Positions 20,618-30,787 of a DNA stretch of 64,000 bases are shown piece after piece. The stretch spans positions 1 through 64,000 of the forward strand of contig JABLUY010000114.1 of NCBI GenBank assembly GCA_013306675.1, in the 5' to 3' direction. Made by a program: the position numbers and the translations under genes. Origin of the DNA: Thraustochytrium sp. TN22. Its lineage: Eukaryota > Sar > Bigyra > Thraustochytrida > Thraustochytriidae. Positions within the stretch are counted from its first letter, which is position 1. Each line of letters begins with the position of its first letter. Under the pieces are notes generated by a model. It searched no databases and was not told the origin of the DNA. It saw only the letters and a program-made list of their open reading frames with translations.

Positions 20618-20672
20618 CTGACACGAAGCGCTTCATTCCGATTCGATGCGGCTGACACGAAGCGCTTCATTC
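20618..20672. repeat. 21-bp direct repeat in divergent promoter
   Basis: CTGACACGAAGCGCTTCATTC occurs at 20618 and 20652 (34-bp offset), at the promoter end of the HROB-like gene. Each copy contains the palindrome GAAGCGCTTC. It may be a paired transcription-factor site. Confidence 0.6.
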
Positions 20673-21472
20673 GACGCGGCTTTTAGTCCACGGCCGGCTG
20701 GCCGCCACTGACCCGGAAAGCGTCCCTGCTTGATCCTCAGCCTGCGCCGGTCGCTTCGCGGTTGCGGCCCTGGAGCTGCCTGTCGGTCATTCGGTCTCTA
20801 CGCTTCACGCTGTTGAGTTCGCCGCGAGCCTGTCATCTACGCTCGTCTTGACGGTGTTATCTCGCACCCCTGGCAGCTCATCGTTCCGGGTCACGCCGCT
20901 CGCCGGTCGCTCAGCCTCTCGTTCAGCTCGCGCCTCGCGCTGGCTGCTCGGAGGCTCTTGCAGGAGCTCATCCTCGCGCGGGATGGCCGCTGGCCAAGCG
21001 CGCCTCGCCTCGCCTCTCTCTGCCCCTGCTTTGCCGCGCTGCTCCATCTTCAGGTTGCCAGACTCCAACACCGACGCCGTGACGAAGATGACCGACGGCG
21101 AGCACTGCGAGCACTGCGAAAGGCGCTTGCCGTCGCGCCCTCCAAACATCCCGCAGCCAGGGCGGGCGCCTCCGCGCGGAAGCAGCGCCGCCGGGTCCCC
21201 GCGCGAGCGCGCGCAGCCAGAGCGCGCAGGGGGGACAGGGCGCGCGCGTCGGAGGCCCGCACCTGGTCCCGCAGCGACAGCGGGCGGGCCCGGCCGCGCG
21301 CACCGAGACGAGCGCGCAAGCGGCAAACTCGCTCATACGTCAAAGCGCCGCGCCGCCAAAGCCCGGCCGCCGCGCCGCCGCCGCCGCCGGCCGCCGCGCG
21401 CGAGCAGGCCGCGAGGCGCCGGGCCGCGCGCGGGCGCTGCCGCCGCCGGCGCCGCCGCCGTGGGCCCGCGCC
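20673..21472. other. Divergent intergenic region, no gene seen
   Basis: About 800 bp between the HROB-like gene and the membrane monooxygenase-like gene. It is moderate in GC to about 21150, then GC-rich. Open frames on both strands are Arg/Ala-rich and lack a recognisable domain. Confidence 0.4.
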
Positions 21473-23641
21473 ATGGCCGCCGGCGTCCGCCCCGCCGGGG
21501 ACAGCGAGGCCGTCAAGCTGGAGGTGGCGGAGCTGCTGCCGGAGGAGGACGAGGAGGACGGCGCGAGCTTCGAGGGCTTCGAGGAGATGGAGGAGCACGG
21601 CCTCGTGCGCGAGCTGACGGCCCGGCTGGAGGCTGCCAGGCTGCGGCGCAGCAGGCGGCTCTGGGCGGTCGTGCTGGGGATGGTCGCGCTCGCCGGCGGG
21701 CTGCTGGTCGCGCTGGCGACCCAGCTCAGCGCGGTGCCGGCCGCCGCTGAGGGCACGGCGAGCGAGGAGACGAAGCCGAGGCCGGAGATGATGCCGGCGC
21801 CACCATCGGCGCCATTGGCGCCATCGGCGAGAGGGACGCCGGCACCGGTGGTGGTGACCAGGGTGAAGCTGCCGGAGCCGGAGCGCGGGGACGCGCCCGA
21901 GGGGGAGTGGAAGTTGTATTTCCAGGACCGCGAGAGTGAGCATCTGGGCCGCGGTCATGGGTTCAACATCGCGGTGCGCGACGCGCTGCAGCTGTCGCGC
22001 AAGCAGGCGCGCTTCGAGGAGATCATGGAGGCACGCAAGAAGCACTGCGGCGAATTCGAGCGGCACCTGGAGCTCGCCGCGGACGGCTTCGTCCAGGCGA
22101 AGGCAGACGAGACGGGCTGGCAGCAGCTGCATCGGTCGGGCCACGAGCGCGAGTTCCGCTGGTGCCCCCGGCCACACAAGGATTGCGAGTTGCTCACGCC
22201 GCAGCAGCAGGTCTGCGAGTTTCCGGACCCTTCGCGGCCCGGCGTGCGGGTGACCATCGACCGCGCAGGGCCCTTCAAGATGCCGGGCAGCTACGACTGG
22301 ATCTCAGGCAGGTGGCGCAACGTGGGCGGTCTCATGGACCGGTACAAGAACAAGTCGCTCACGGTATTGGGCGGCGCCTTTCTGCCGACGTGGGCCAATG
22401 GCACACTGATCGGCTATCCGCCCGTGCACATCCACCATGCGCACCTCTTTGGGTACGGCGACACGGGTGAGCGCACGGCAAAGACCTACCACGGCTATCA
22501 GCACGAGACGGACAGTCACCATGTGCTGATCCAGGCGCACGGCGACAGCGAGTGCCGCGCGGCCGAAGGCGGCCTCGCCTGCCTGTGGCAGGAGCTCACG
22601 GGTGAGGGCGAGGGACACTGGATCTACAAGCAGCAGTCCGGGTTTTCTGTGGACTTTGACCTCAACAACGTCCTGAACGAGCCGCTCGAGGGGGTCTACC
22701 TCGACCTCGTCATGTTGCACGCGCCCGCGCCTCCCGCCAAGCCAGTCACCTATATGCACTTCGGCAACGGCTGCTTCGGGATTGGCTACTGTACCTTTGA
22801 CATTCCGGCGGACCCGAGCTCCTCCGCCATGTGGCAGCGATTCGAGGTCCCCTTTGCCGGCACGGCGCGCGACTTTCACATCCATACGCACCAGACAATT
22901 CATGACTCAACCTTTGTCTTCAAGGGCGAGAACGTCTTTGATGCACTGGAGCCCTTGCGCTCCGGCGGCCCTCTCCCGGTGATTCTCGACTGCATGGGCG
23001 GCGGGGACCCCGGGCCCGACCCGCGCAAGCCCTTTCTGGACGCCGCGATGGCAGCGCCGGGGGCGCAGCTCGTGTGCGAGCTCACCAAGCCGGGTCTCAT
23101 GCTGGACTGCGCCAACGCCTCCTCCACAGCCGACGGAGAATGCCTGCCGTACGACAAGCGCGCGGCCATCAACTGCGTCCAGTCGCTGCACCTCGAGCGC
23201 GGCGACGTGCTCACACTCATCTCCTTCAACCGCGCTGCGCCGCGCCGCTGGATCTCGCGCAAGTCGCCGGCCTTTCTCAAGCAGCTGGAAGGCCCGGCCT
23301 ATGCCCTGAAGCAGCATGCTATTCTGCGCATGCAGTTCCATCACGACGCGCCGCCGAATGTCGAGGACCCGGGCATGCAGCCGCCGGCACTGTACCACTA
23401 TCACACCCTTCCACAGGGCAGGGGCGCGAACCCCGACAACGACTTGCCGCCAGAGGCCAAGATGGCCCTTCCGCCCGAGGCGCGCCACGACGCAGCGCCT
23501 GGCGGAGCGGACATACCTTCGGTCGCGCAGATGGCCTCGCACAATTCCTTCAAGCTCTCCGCCGCACACCTCGCCGTCACCGCCAAGTGCCCCGCCACCA
23601 TCTCTTACGACATGCACCAGATCGCGGAGCGAGCGCCCTGA
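21473..23641 (+). CDS. Type II membrane protein resembling copper type II monooxygenases
   Basis: A 722-residue protein. An acidic cytosolic N-terminus (1-60) precedes one membrane span (about 62-85, LWAVVLGMVALAGGLLVALA), leaving a large lumenal or extracellular domain. That domain has two His clusters: PPVHIHHAHLFGYGDTG with HETDSHHVLIQAHGDSEC around residues 320-360, and FHIHTHQTIHD near 470, followed later by a Met in ILRMQFHHD. Peptidyl-glycine and dopamine monooxygenases use an HH...H site and a separate HTH...M site in the same order, so a copper oxidase is plausible. Whole-domain similarity could not be confirmed. Conserved Cys pairs (CFGIGYC) and sequons (NKS, NGT) support a secretory location. 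A broken copy of its C-terminal region lies at about 27.34-27.61 kb, so it belongs to a family. Confidence 0.5.
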   Translation: MAAGVRPAGDSEAVKLEVAELLPEEDEEDGASFEGFEEMEEHGLVRELTARLEAARLRRSRRLWAVVLGMVALAGGLLVALATQLSAVPAAAEGTASEETKPRPEMMPAPPSAPLAPSARGTPAPVVVTRVKLPEPERGDAPEGEWKLYFQDRESEHLGRGHGFNIAVRDALQLSRKQARFEEIMEARKKHCGEFERHLELAADGFVQAKADETGWQQLHRSGHEREFRWCPRPHKDCELLTPQQQVCEFPDPSRPGVRVTIDRAGPFKMPGSYDWISGRWRNVGGLMDRYKNKSLTVLGGAFLPTWANGTLIGYPPVHIHHAHLFGYGDTGERTAKTYHGYQHETDSHHVLIQAHGDSECRAAEGGLACLWQELTGEGEGHWIYKQQSGFSVDFDLNNVLNEPLEGVYLDLVMLHAPAPPAKPVTYMHFGNGCFGIGYCTFDIPADPSSSAMWQRFEVPFAGTARDFHIHTHQTIHDSTFVFKGENVFDALEPLRSGGPLPVILDCMGGGDPGPDPRKPFLDAAMAAPGAQLVCELTKPGLMLDCANASSTADGECLPYDKRAAINCVQSLHLERGDVLTLISFNRAAPRRWISRKSPAFLKQLEGPAYALKQHAILRMQFHHDAPPNVEDPGMQPPALYHYHTLPQGRGANPDNDLPPEAKMALPPEARHDAAPGGADIPSVAQMASHNSFKLSAAHLAVTAKCPATISYDMHQIAERAP

Positions 23642-24180
23642 CTTTGAGGGCCTGCGCAGCACAAGCCTCTGACATCTTTTGTGAACTTTGTGATAATGAT
23701 TGAAATGCCCCTTGCCTGTTCCATCATAGATTCCACTGCCGGTGCAACTTGCGCTCTTCCGCGTCACCTGGTCGCTGGGCACGTGCTCCCCTGGCAGCAC
23801 GCTGACGTGGACGCCGCCGCCGCTGGGTCAGTGGCCGCCATTAGCAGCCTGACTCGGACTCGGACTCACTCACTGTCAGTGCTGTCAATTTGGCTATTGG
23901 CCACACCGTGGCCGGGCGGTGTGCAGCGCGGCGCGGCGCGTCGCAGCGACGCAACGTGGCGACGTACTGCAAGCGCAAGCGCGCAAAGCGATAAAGCTGC
24001 AGGCAGAACGTCGGGCTGCGGCGCGCCGTGCCGCGCCGCGCCGCACCGTCGGCGCCACCAGCTCGAAGTACAGCGCGCGCGAAGCGAGCTCCGAGGGTCG
24101 GGCCGCCGCGGCGAGACGAACGCGCGTGCAGCCGCCGGACTCGCAAAAGGTCGCGTCGGCGTGGCCTGCCTTGTCGCGAC
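23642..24180. other. Intergenic, no gene seen
   Basis: About 540 bp between two same-strand genes. It has CGGACTCGGACTCACTCACT near 23850 and an inverted CCAAT (CTATTGGCC) near 23892. The distal half is GC-rich and runs into the ankyrin gene's leader. Confidence 0.4.
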
Positions 24181-26994
24181 ATGCTGGCTGTATGGCGTCT
24201 GCTATGGTGGATCGGCATCTCCAAGCCGAACATGAAGGTGTTGATCGAGAAGAAGGACGTGGAGGCTCTGAAGGCCGCCATCGAGCACAAAGCGGACCTG
24301 TTGAACGCAGCAGTGACGTCACAAGGTGATACACCGCTGATCTGGGCTGTTCGCAAGTGCGAGAGGACCGCGGTGGCCAGCTGGCTTCTCGACGCCGGCG
24401 CTGATGTCAATGCACGAAACGAGGAAGGCGTGACCGCGCTCATGGCTGCAAACCTTGACTCCAGTCCCAGCGACGGCTCTGACCAGAGCGCTCTCGTCGA
24501 GCTGCTCATTGAGCACGGCGCATCACTCGATGAACAGGACGCCGCCGGAGACACCGCCCTCTTGCGCGCCAGTCGTCAAGGCCTCAGGGTGAACCTGAAA
24601 ACCCTGCTGGAGGCGGGGGCGTGTCCGAATCTCTTCAATGAACGGGGCGACACGGTGCTCACGGAGGCTTGTCGAACGGGCGATGCTGACTGCGTAAACC
24701 TCTTGCTTGCACATGGCACTCCAGAAAACCAGCGGATGAAGGGCAGTGGACCCTCTGCGCTTTTGCTCGCGTGCAGGGAGGGACATTCCCAAATTGCGCA
24801 TTGGCTCATTGAGCGCGGGGCCAACGTGAACCTACGAGACCGGGAAGGCTCAACAGCTCTATTGCATTCATGCTCTCGTGGTTTTCAAAGCATTGTAGAG
24901 CTCCTTCTCAAGAATGGAGCGAAGATGGACTTCAAGCGGAAGAGTGATGGCTGCAGTGCGCTCCACGCTGCGTGCCGTTCACAACATATGGAGGCGGCGC
25001 AAGCATTGATCAAGCAGGGTGCGAATCTCGATGCACAGGATCGGCAGGGTGTCACCCCGCTCATGCTTGCATGTCAGAACGGCTGGCCAGGGCTTGCGCG
25101 CCTGATGCTTCAGCAAAGTCGCGCCGGCGTGAACGTGCAGGACGCCAAGGGCTCGACCGCGCTCATTTTCGCATGTCGTAACGGGTCGTACAACATCGCG
25201 AAATCGCTTGTGGCATCCGGTGCCGACTTGGAACTTCGAGACGACGCTGAACAGACTGCTCTTTTCATTGCCTCCGTACATGGGCACCGAGACATCGTCC
25301 AGTTCCTGTGTCAGAGCGGTGCAGACATGGACATATCGGATAGGGAACGTCTCACCGCGCTCATGCACGCATGCAAAGCAAACAACCATGACATGGTGGA
25401 GGTGCTCCTTCAGGCTGGGGCAAACCCCAATGTGCGCACGCTTAATCAGGAACCTGCGATCCTGATGGCCTGCCAAAAGTCTGATTTCAAGACTGCGCAA
25501 CGACTCGCTGAGTACGGAGCGAACGTCAACCTCCAATCGACGAATGGTCGTGCGACAGCTCTCATGTACGCCTGTAGGTCCGGCGAGCGTCCCCTAGTGC
25601 AGGCGCTACTTGATGCCGGTGCTTCGCTGGACCTTATTGACAACGACGGTTTGACCGCACTTCTACATGCCTGCCGCGCTTCGCACCTTCGCATTGCGCA
25701 GCTGCTCGCGGAGATTGGTGCTAATGTCAATCAACGACCTGCCGACGGCTGGAGTGCACTCATGCTCGCCTGCGACAAGTCCGACCATTCGTTGGTAGAC
25801 GCTTTGCTGCGCTCCGGCGCTGCGGCAAACATTCGCGTGGAGCCGGGCGTTACCCCGCTGCTCCTCGCCTGCCGCCATGCAAAGCCCGCCATCGTTCGTG
25901 CGCTACTTGCCAAGGGCGCTCCCGTAAACGTCCTGGGGACGGCCGGCTGTACTGCCCTGATGGCCGCTAGCCAGGCGAGCTGCATCCAGTGTGTCAGGGT
26001 TGTGTTGGACGCTGGTGCTCAGGTAGACGTCCAAGATTTCCGGGGCAACACAGCGCTCATGATTGCGTGCGGAAATGGGAGTATCGACATCATCAAGCTG
26101 CTCTTACTGAAGTGGGCCGACCCGAATATGCAAGACCTCAATGGCGAGAGCCCATTCTTGCGTGTGTCCCGGCTTGGTCAACATGGTGCAGCTCTCGTGC
26201 TCCTCGACAGGGCCAACCTTCAAGTGCGCGACAAGCACGGGCGTACAGCACTCATGCACGCGTGCGAGCATCCAGAGACGGACCTTGCCGTGCGAATCAT
26301 CAACAAGATTTTTGCAACGGCCGACCCAACTGGAACCTGGCGGGGAGGCATCGTCAACGGGACGAACAACGAGGGGGAAACAGCGCTAATGCTCGCCTGT
26401 CGCAGCAACACAACTGAAGCAGCTATTGCCCTCATCCAGCGCGGCGCCAACATCAAGCTGCGTGACAATGAGAAGCGCACAGCGCTCATGCATGCATGTC
26501 ACGCAGGAGCATATCGGGTTGTTAAAGAATTTCTGGGATGCGGCGCCTCGCTCAACGCACGCGACCAGTACGGCGCCACGGCCCTCATGCATGCATGCAT
26601 GAAGTCACCAGATTCCCGGACAGGAGAGGATATGCTGGAGTGTCTCAAGCTGTGCTGGGCAGAGAACGCAAATGTCATGGCAGGCGGAATCCACGCCCAG
26701 GACGTGGCGCAGCAGAATGGACGCCAGGACGCAATACATTTTCTCAACTTCGCTGCGTCTGGAGTTGTGTCTTCCCTGTGCGGGGACCTGAGACAACCGC
26801 GCTCTGTGGCAGTGTCCTTCTACGAGCGCCGGATCTGGTCCGAAGAAGACTGCTTTTACGTCACGCTCTCTGACCTAATATCGTTCGGCGTCAGGTCAAC
26901 AATGGACCGCCATAGCATCACTCGCTACTTCTCGAACAAGCGCAAGCGGCATCAGCAATGGGGACGGAGAGTCAGGCAGCGTGTATATTATTGA
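24181..26994 (+). CDS. Long ankyrin-repeat protein (about 23 repeats)
   Basis: A 937-residue protein from the ATG at 24181; an ATG at 24232 (MKVLIEKKDVEALK) is an equally good start. Almost the whole length is ankyrin repeats, about 23, with the consensus G-x-TALMHAC-x-x-G-x-x-x-I-V-x-LL-x-x-GANVN-x-x-D. The tail of about 100 residues (from NFAASGVVSSL) is not ankyrin and ends in the very basic SNKRKRHQQWGRRVRQRV. No signal peptide or enzymatic domain is evident. Codon use is clearly less G/C-biased than in neighbouring genes, with many A/T third positions. This suggests a recently expanded or weakly expressed family. Likely a protein-binding scaffold; partner unknown. Confidence 0.75.
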   Translation: MLAVWRLLWWIGISKPNMKVLIEKKDVEALKAAIEHKADLLNAAVTSQGDTPLIWAVRKCERTAVASWLLDAGADVNARNEEGVTALMAANLDSSPSDGSDQSALVELLIEHGASLDEQDAAGDTALLRASRQGLRVNLKTLLEAGACPNLFNERGDTVLTEACRTGDADCVNLLLAHGTPENQRMKGSGPSALLLACREGHSQIAHWLIERGANVNLRDREGSTALLHSCSRGFQSIVELLLKNGAKMDFKRKSDGCSALHAACRSQHMEAAQALIKQGANLDAQDRQGVTPLMLACQNGWPGLARLMLQQSRAGVNVQDAKGSTALIFACRNGSYNIAKSLVASGADLELRDDAEQTALFIASVHGHRDIVQFLCQSGADMDISDRERLTALMHACKANNHDMVEVLLQAGANPNVRTLNQEPAILMACQKSDFKTAQRLAEYGANVNLQSTNGRATALMYACRSGERPLVQALLDAGASLDLIDNDGLTALLHACRASHLRIAQLLAEIGANVNQRPADGWSALMLACDKSDHSLVDALLRSGAAANIRVEPGVTPLLLACRHAKPAIVRALLAKGAPVNVLGTAGCTALMAASQASCIQCVRVVLDAGAQVDVQDFRGNTALMIACGNGSIDIIKLLLLKWADPNMQDLNGESPFLRVSRLGQHGAALVLLDRANLQVRDKHGRTALMHACEHPETDLAVRIINKIFATADPTGTWRGGIVNGTNNEGETALMLACRSNTTEAAIALIQRGANIKLRDNEKRTALMHACHAGAYRVVKEFLGCGASLNARDQYGATALMHACMKSPDSRTGEDMLECLKLCWAENANVMAGGIHAQDVAQQNGRQDAIHFLNFAASGVVSSLCGDLRQPRSVAVSFYERRIWSEEDCFYVTLSDLISFGVRSTMDRHSITRYFSNKRKRHQQWGRRVRQRVYY

Positions 26995-27339
26995 ACTTCG
27001 AGGATCTTGTGTAGACATGCGTCAGGCGTTCTGGCGGGACTGATTAGCGTCAGAATCACATGGTTTTGGCTGGTTCAACGGACTGCGAGCGGGCGCTCTT
27101 TGCCATGTCGCGGCTCCTGATCGAGCATGCTTAGGAGCAGGCCTAGTGCCGCAAACTTTGTTCCAAGACACTATCCGCTACAACCCGACCACCTCCGACC
27201 TTTTATCTGATTTCCGATATCAGCAAGGTCACTTCCAGCTGGAGGTCTTGGCGAGGGCACGGGCCGCAGGAGCTCATGCAGTTCAGGGCATCGTCACGAT
27301 CTGCTCTGCAGTGGGGTTTGTGCGGCTTGGCTGTGAAGA

Positions 27340-27618
27340 CACCGCTGCCAGCCGATGCCGCAGTCAGACCCTCCTGCTGGTATGGTGGTATTCTCCAGGT
27401 GCAAATCAGCTGCATGCGCGATGGCATCTCGAGAAGGGTGCCGTGTTCACGCCCATCTGATCCCGCGCATGTCGCAAGGTTTTTTCGAGCCGCTTCAGGG
27501 CCCGGCCTGCGCTATTCTGCACACGCAGATCCAAACCGACATGACGCAGAATGTTGAGGACCTGGGCGTGCAGCCGCCTGCTCTGTACTGTACCACTATC
27601 TCGCAAGCAGGCCCGTAA
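27340..27618 (+). pseudogene. Relic copy of the monooxygenase-like gene's C-terminal region
   Basis: Translated pieces match the gene at 21473-23641. QLHARWHLEKGAVFTPI resembles its VQSLHLERGDVLTLIS, and SQGFFEPLQGPACAILHTQI followed by NVEDLGVQPPALY resembles its FLKQLEGPAYALKQHAILRM and NVEDPGMQPPALY. The DNA also aligns, with an 18-bp gap after GGCCCGGCCT. The match is split by an in-frame stop at 27458-27460 and a frame change, and nothing else of the gene is present. It is a dead fragment of this gene or of an unseen paralogue. Confidence 0.7.
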
Positions 27619-27692
27619 CATGACGCGCCCGTGCAGCCGCCTGCTCTGTACTGTACCACTATCTCGCAAGCAGGCCCGTAACATGACGCGCC
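27567..27692. repeat. 63-bp perfect tandem duplication
   Basis: The 63-bp block beginning CGTGCAGCCGCCTGCTCTGT is present twice back to back (27567-27629 and 27630-27692). It starts inside the relic gene fragment, so the duplication happened after that fragment arose. Identity appears complete, so it is recent. Confidence 0.85.
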
Positions 27693-28636
27693 AGCGACCT
27701 CCTCTTGGCAGTCGCCCTCGCATGCGCCCCGACCACACCGCTCCGCTTGATCTTCGTCTTCGCTGTCAATTTGCGCGGCGTATTTCCTCGCACCCTTGTG
27801 CGAATCATGAAGCACCGTGTTGATTGCGCTTTGATCTTCGCGTGCCTTGGGTCCGAGTCACTCTCCTGGTGCGTGGGTAGGTTTCAGTTTGGCCCTGCAA
27901 CTTGAAGTGATGGTCTCCTGGCCGCGCGGCACGGCCGGTCAATGTGACGCCGCATCACACCTCACGATGAAAGCAAGCGAGGAAAGTGCGCACCTGAAGC
28001 ACTCTCAGGCGTGGTTTCGAGAGAATAACAAATGATGAAGCACTAATCCAGGCAGAAAAGGGAAAGAGATGGACAGGTCTTGGAAACGCAAGGAAGCCCC
28101 GCCCCCGCGCCGGCCAAAGGGGCAAGACGAGGAACGGGGTGGAAAGGATAGTGATGCAGCCGAGATCTGAAAGTCAGGTCGAGCCGAGTTGCGAGTCTGC
28201 CGATGCCGCGGGAAGGCTTGGCGCCAGACTGATGGGGTTGCGAGGCCTGGGCAGTGATGCTGCCTAGGAGCTTTGTACGGGTTACAAAGTGATGAGCGCC
28301 TTGGTTGGCGCAGAGCTGCGCAGGGAGCAGCTCGTGGACCTGCGCGATCAGGCACTGGGGGCCTTCACGGCAGCTTGCGGAGCAAGAATGAACAAGAGCA
28401 ACGACCTTTCAGAGCTTCCACGCGGAGCACTCTAAGGGCAGGCCAGGACAGCAGCCTGAGACGTATAGATCATGCTTCTGTGCGGGTTTGAGGTTTCGAT
28501 AATCGGTCCGCCATGACTCTGACTCTGCCAGTGCCACGCTCCGAGAGACAAACTGCTGACTGTGAGTCACGGGCAGAAGCGTGGCACGGCACTTGGCATC
28601 CGGCGCGGCATACCTTGGACGGCGCGGCGCGGGTCG
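27693..28636. other. Intergenic, no gene seen
   Basis: Moderate-GC sequence between the relic and the first TIR-like/TPR gene. Short open frames on both strands show no domain. I see no further relic sequence of the monooxygenase-like family. Confidence 0.4.
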
Positions 28637-30787
28637 ATGGCGAGCAGAGGGAGCCGCAGGAGCTCGGGCTGGCGGCGGCTGAGTGCCCGCTTGCTGAGCG
28701 GCAGCAGCGGCAGGGGCAAGACCGCAAGCTACCGCGCGGAGGAGGAGCGCATCCTCGACTACCGCGGCGTGAGCTTGCAGCTGCTGGCGGACGTGCTGGC
28801 GGACGTGCTGGCGGGGGAGCTGGCCGAGGGCGTGAAGCTCGTGGTCGCGACGAAGGCGCTGGACGCGGAAATCCCAGAGGGCGCGACGCTCAAGCTCGTG
28901 GCGGACCTGGGCGATGGCGTCTTCCGGGCCAAAGCAGCTCGTGCCCCGCAGCAGGTCGTGTTGACGATGGGCGAGGATGCCATCGAAAAGCAGCGCGAAG
29001 ACTGGACCACCGAGGACATTGTCGAGCACGTGGTGATGCCGCTGGCGCTGATGCTGCCCCCGGACAAGGCCATCTACCTGAACATTGCGCCGCCCCAACA
29101 CGTGGGCCGCCCCTTTCATGGCACCTTCGTGAGCCAGGCACGCGCATATAAATTCGCAGGCCTCGTCAGCACGCTTCTGAGCTATTTTGAGGGCCAGGGC
29201 CAAGACCCCAGCTCGGTCTTCGTGTGGTTCGACTTTTTCTGCGCGAATCAGCCTCTGCTCTCCAGGAAGGACTCGCCGGCTGAGGATCTGCAAGAGTTGC
29301 GCGAAAGGATTCTGACGGCTGGCCTGCACGAGGCCATTGCAAAGTTCGATCAAGTGCTGCTCGTCCTGGATCGCTGGGACGGGCCGGTGGCTCTGCAGCG
29401 CGCATGGTGCGCGTGGGAGGTCTATGGCGCTGTTCTACAGCAACGGCCGCTCCACGTGGCGTTCACTCCCGGGGAGGAAGACCGCTTCCTGGAGACTCTG
29501 GTCCAGGACGTTGATCGGATCGCCATCAGCATGGCAAGCGAGATGGACTTGCGCAAAGCGACCTGCTTTGTGGCTCGGGACCGGCGCATGATCGAGCGCG
29601 CCATCCTCGCGCTTCCCGGCGGGTACACGACGCTCAACATGCAGGTGCAAGGTCTCAGCCGAGACTGGCTCATGAACCTTGCGCGCAAACGGGCCGAGTG
29701 GGCAATGTCTGCGGATGCTGACCAGGCGGGGGAGGCGGGGCTCTTCCTTCACCAGGCGGGCTTCCTGATGATGACGCAGGGCAAGCTGGATGAGGCGCTC
29801 GTCTACCTTCATGCGGCGCGGCGGGCAAAGGAGGAGGCTACGGGGTCCCGCGATAATCTTGTCGTCGCGTCCACCTTGAGCGTTATCGGCCAGGCGTGTG
29901 CCGCGCTCAGCCGCTTCGAGGAGTCGCTTCAGTACCACGAGGAGGCGCTGGAGATCAAGCGGCGCGTCCTGGGGCCGCGCGACCACTCCGTGGCGGTCTC
30001 GCTCAACAACGTGGGCGAGACGTCTGCAAACATGGGCCTAGTCGATAGGGCGTTGCAGTGCTACGAGGAGGCACTGGAGATTTACATGGAGCTCGACTGT
30101 CAGGACAAGGAGGTAGCCACCACGCGCAACAACCTTGCATTCCTGCTCAAGTCGCAAGGTCGACTTGATGAGGCCCTTGAGCAGTACGTGATTGCGCTGG
30201 ACATTAACAAGAGGGCTTACGGGGAGCGCCACGCCATCGTTGCTACAATCCTCAACAACATGGCCGCCGTGCTCGACGATGCAGGCCGCCACGACGAGGC
30301 AATGACCATCTACGAAGAAGCTCTGGCCATCTTTCGGGAAGCGCATGGCTCCCGGCACGTGGACGTCGCCAATGTCCTCAACAACATGGGCAACGTGAGA
30401 AAGGGCCAAGACCGCCTTCCTGAGGCGCTCGCGCTTTTCAAGGACGCTCTTGAGATTTATCAAGACGTCTTCCAGCAGCCCCACCACGCTGTGGCGAGAG
30501 TCCTTGGCAATATCGCGACCACCTACTTCGATCTTGGCGACAAGCACCAGGCACTTCAGTACATGGAGTCCGCTCTCGAGGTATGCAAGGCTGCCCTCGG
30601 CCCTCAAGACCCCTCTGTGGCCGACATTCACATGGCGCTTGGCGACATGTGCATCGAGAACAGTATCTCCGCCGCCCTGGAGCATTACCAGCAGGCCGCC
30701 AGCGTCCGCCTCGTCGTCTTCGGCGCCAGCGACCCGCGCACACTCGAGGTCCTCGAGCTTGTCCGCACGTTACGCAGTGCGCGGTGA
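28637..30787 (+). CDS. TIR-like/TPR protein A
   Basis: A 716-residue protein. After a basic N-terminus, residues about 160-290 have a TIR-like layout: GTFVSQARAYKFAGLVSTLL as the first strand and helix, VFVWFDFFCANQPLL as the second, LHEAIAKFDQVLLVLDRW, then ALQRAWCAWEVYGA. The last carries the W-C-x-x-E arrangement in which plant and animal TIR domains place their NADase glutamate. Residues about 370-700 are 7-8 kinesin-light-chain-type TPRs with 42-residue spacing (EALEIKRRVLGPRDHSVAVS and similar). There is no NB-ARC or NACHT ATPase between them. I start at 28637 because it aligns with the paralogue 697 bp downstream. A sensor/effector or scaffold role is inferred. Confidence 0.7.
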   Translation: MASRGSRRSSGWRRLSARLLSGSSGRGKTASYRAEEERILDYRGVSLQLLADVLADVLAGELAEGVKLVVATKALDAEIPEGATLKLVADLGDGVFRAKAARAPQQVVLTMGEDAIEKQREDWTTEDIVEHVVMPLALMLPPDKAIYLNIAPPQHVGRPFHGTFVSQARAYKFAGLVSTLLSYFEGQGQDPSSVFVWFDFFCANQPLLSRKDSPAEDLQELRERILTAGLHEAIAKFDQVLLVLDRWDGPVALQRAWCAWEVYGAVLQQRPLHVAFTPGEEDRFLETLVQDVDRIAISMASEMDLRKATCFVARDRRMIERAILALPGGYTTLNMQVQGLSRDWLMNLARKRAEWAMSADADQAGEAGLFLHQAGFLMMTQGKLDEALVYLHAARRAKEEATGSRDNLVVASTLSVIGQACAALSRFEESLQYHEEALEIKRRVLGPRDHSVAVSLNNVGETSANMGLVDRALQCYEEALEIYMELDCQDKEVATTRNNLAFLLKSQGRLDEALEQYVIALDINKRAYGERHAIVATILNNMAAVLDDAGRHDEAMTIYEEALAIFREAHGSRHVDVANVLNNMGNVRKGQDRLPEALALFKDALEIYQDVFQQPHHAVARVLGNIATTYFDLGDKHQALQYMESALEVCKAALGPQDPSVADIHMALGDMCIENSISAALEHYQQAASVRLVVFGASDPRTLEVLELVRTLRSAR

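Noticed and set aside
24028-24180. Arg-rich N-terminal extension of the long ankyrin protein
   Set aside because: The upstream in-frame sequence is basic and low complexity with no ATG-initiated domain, and reads like GC-rich leader.
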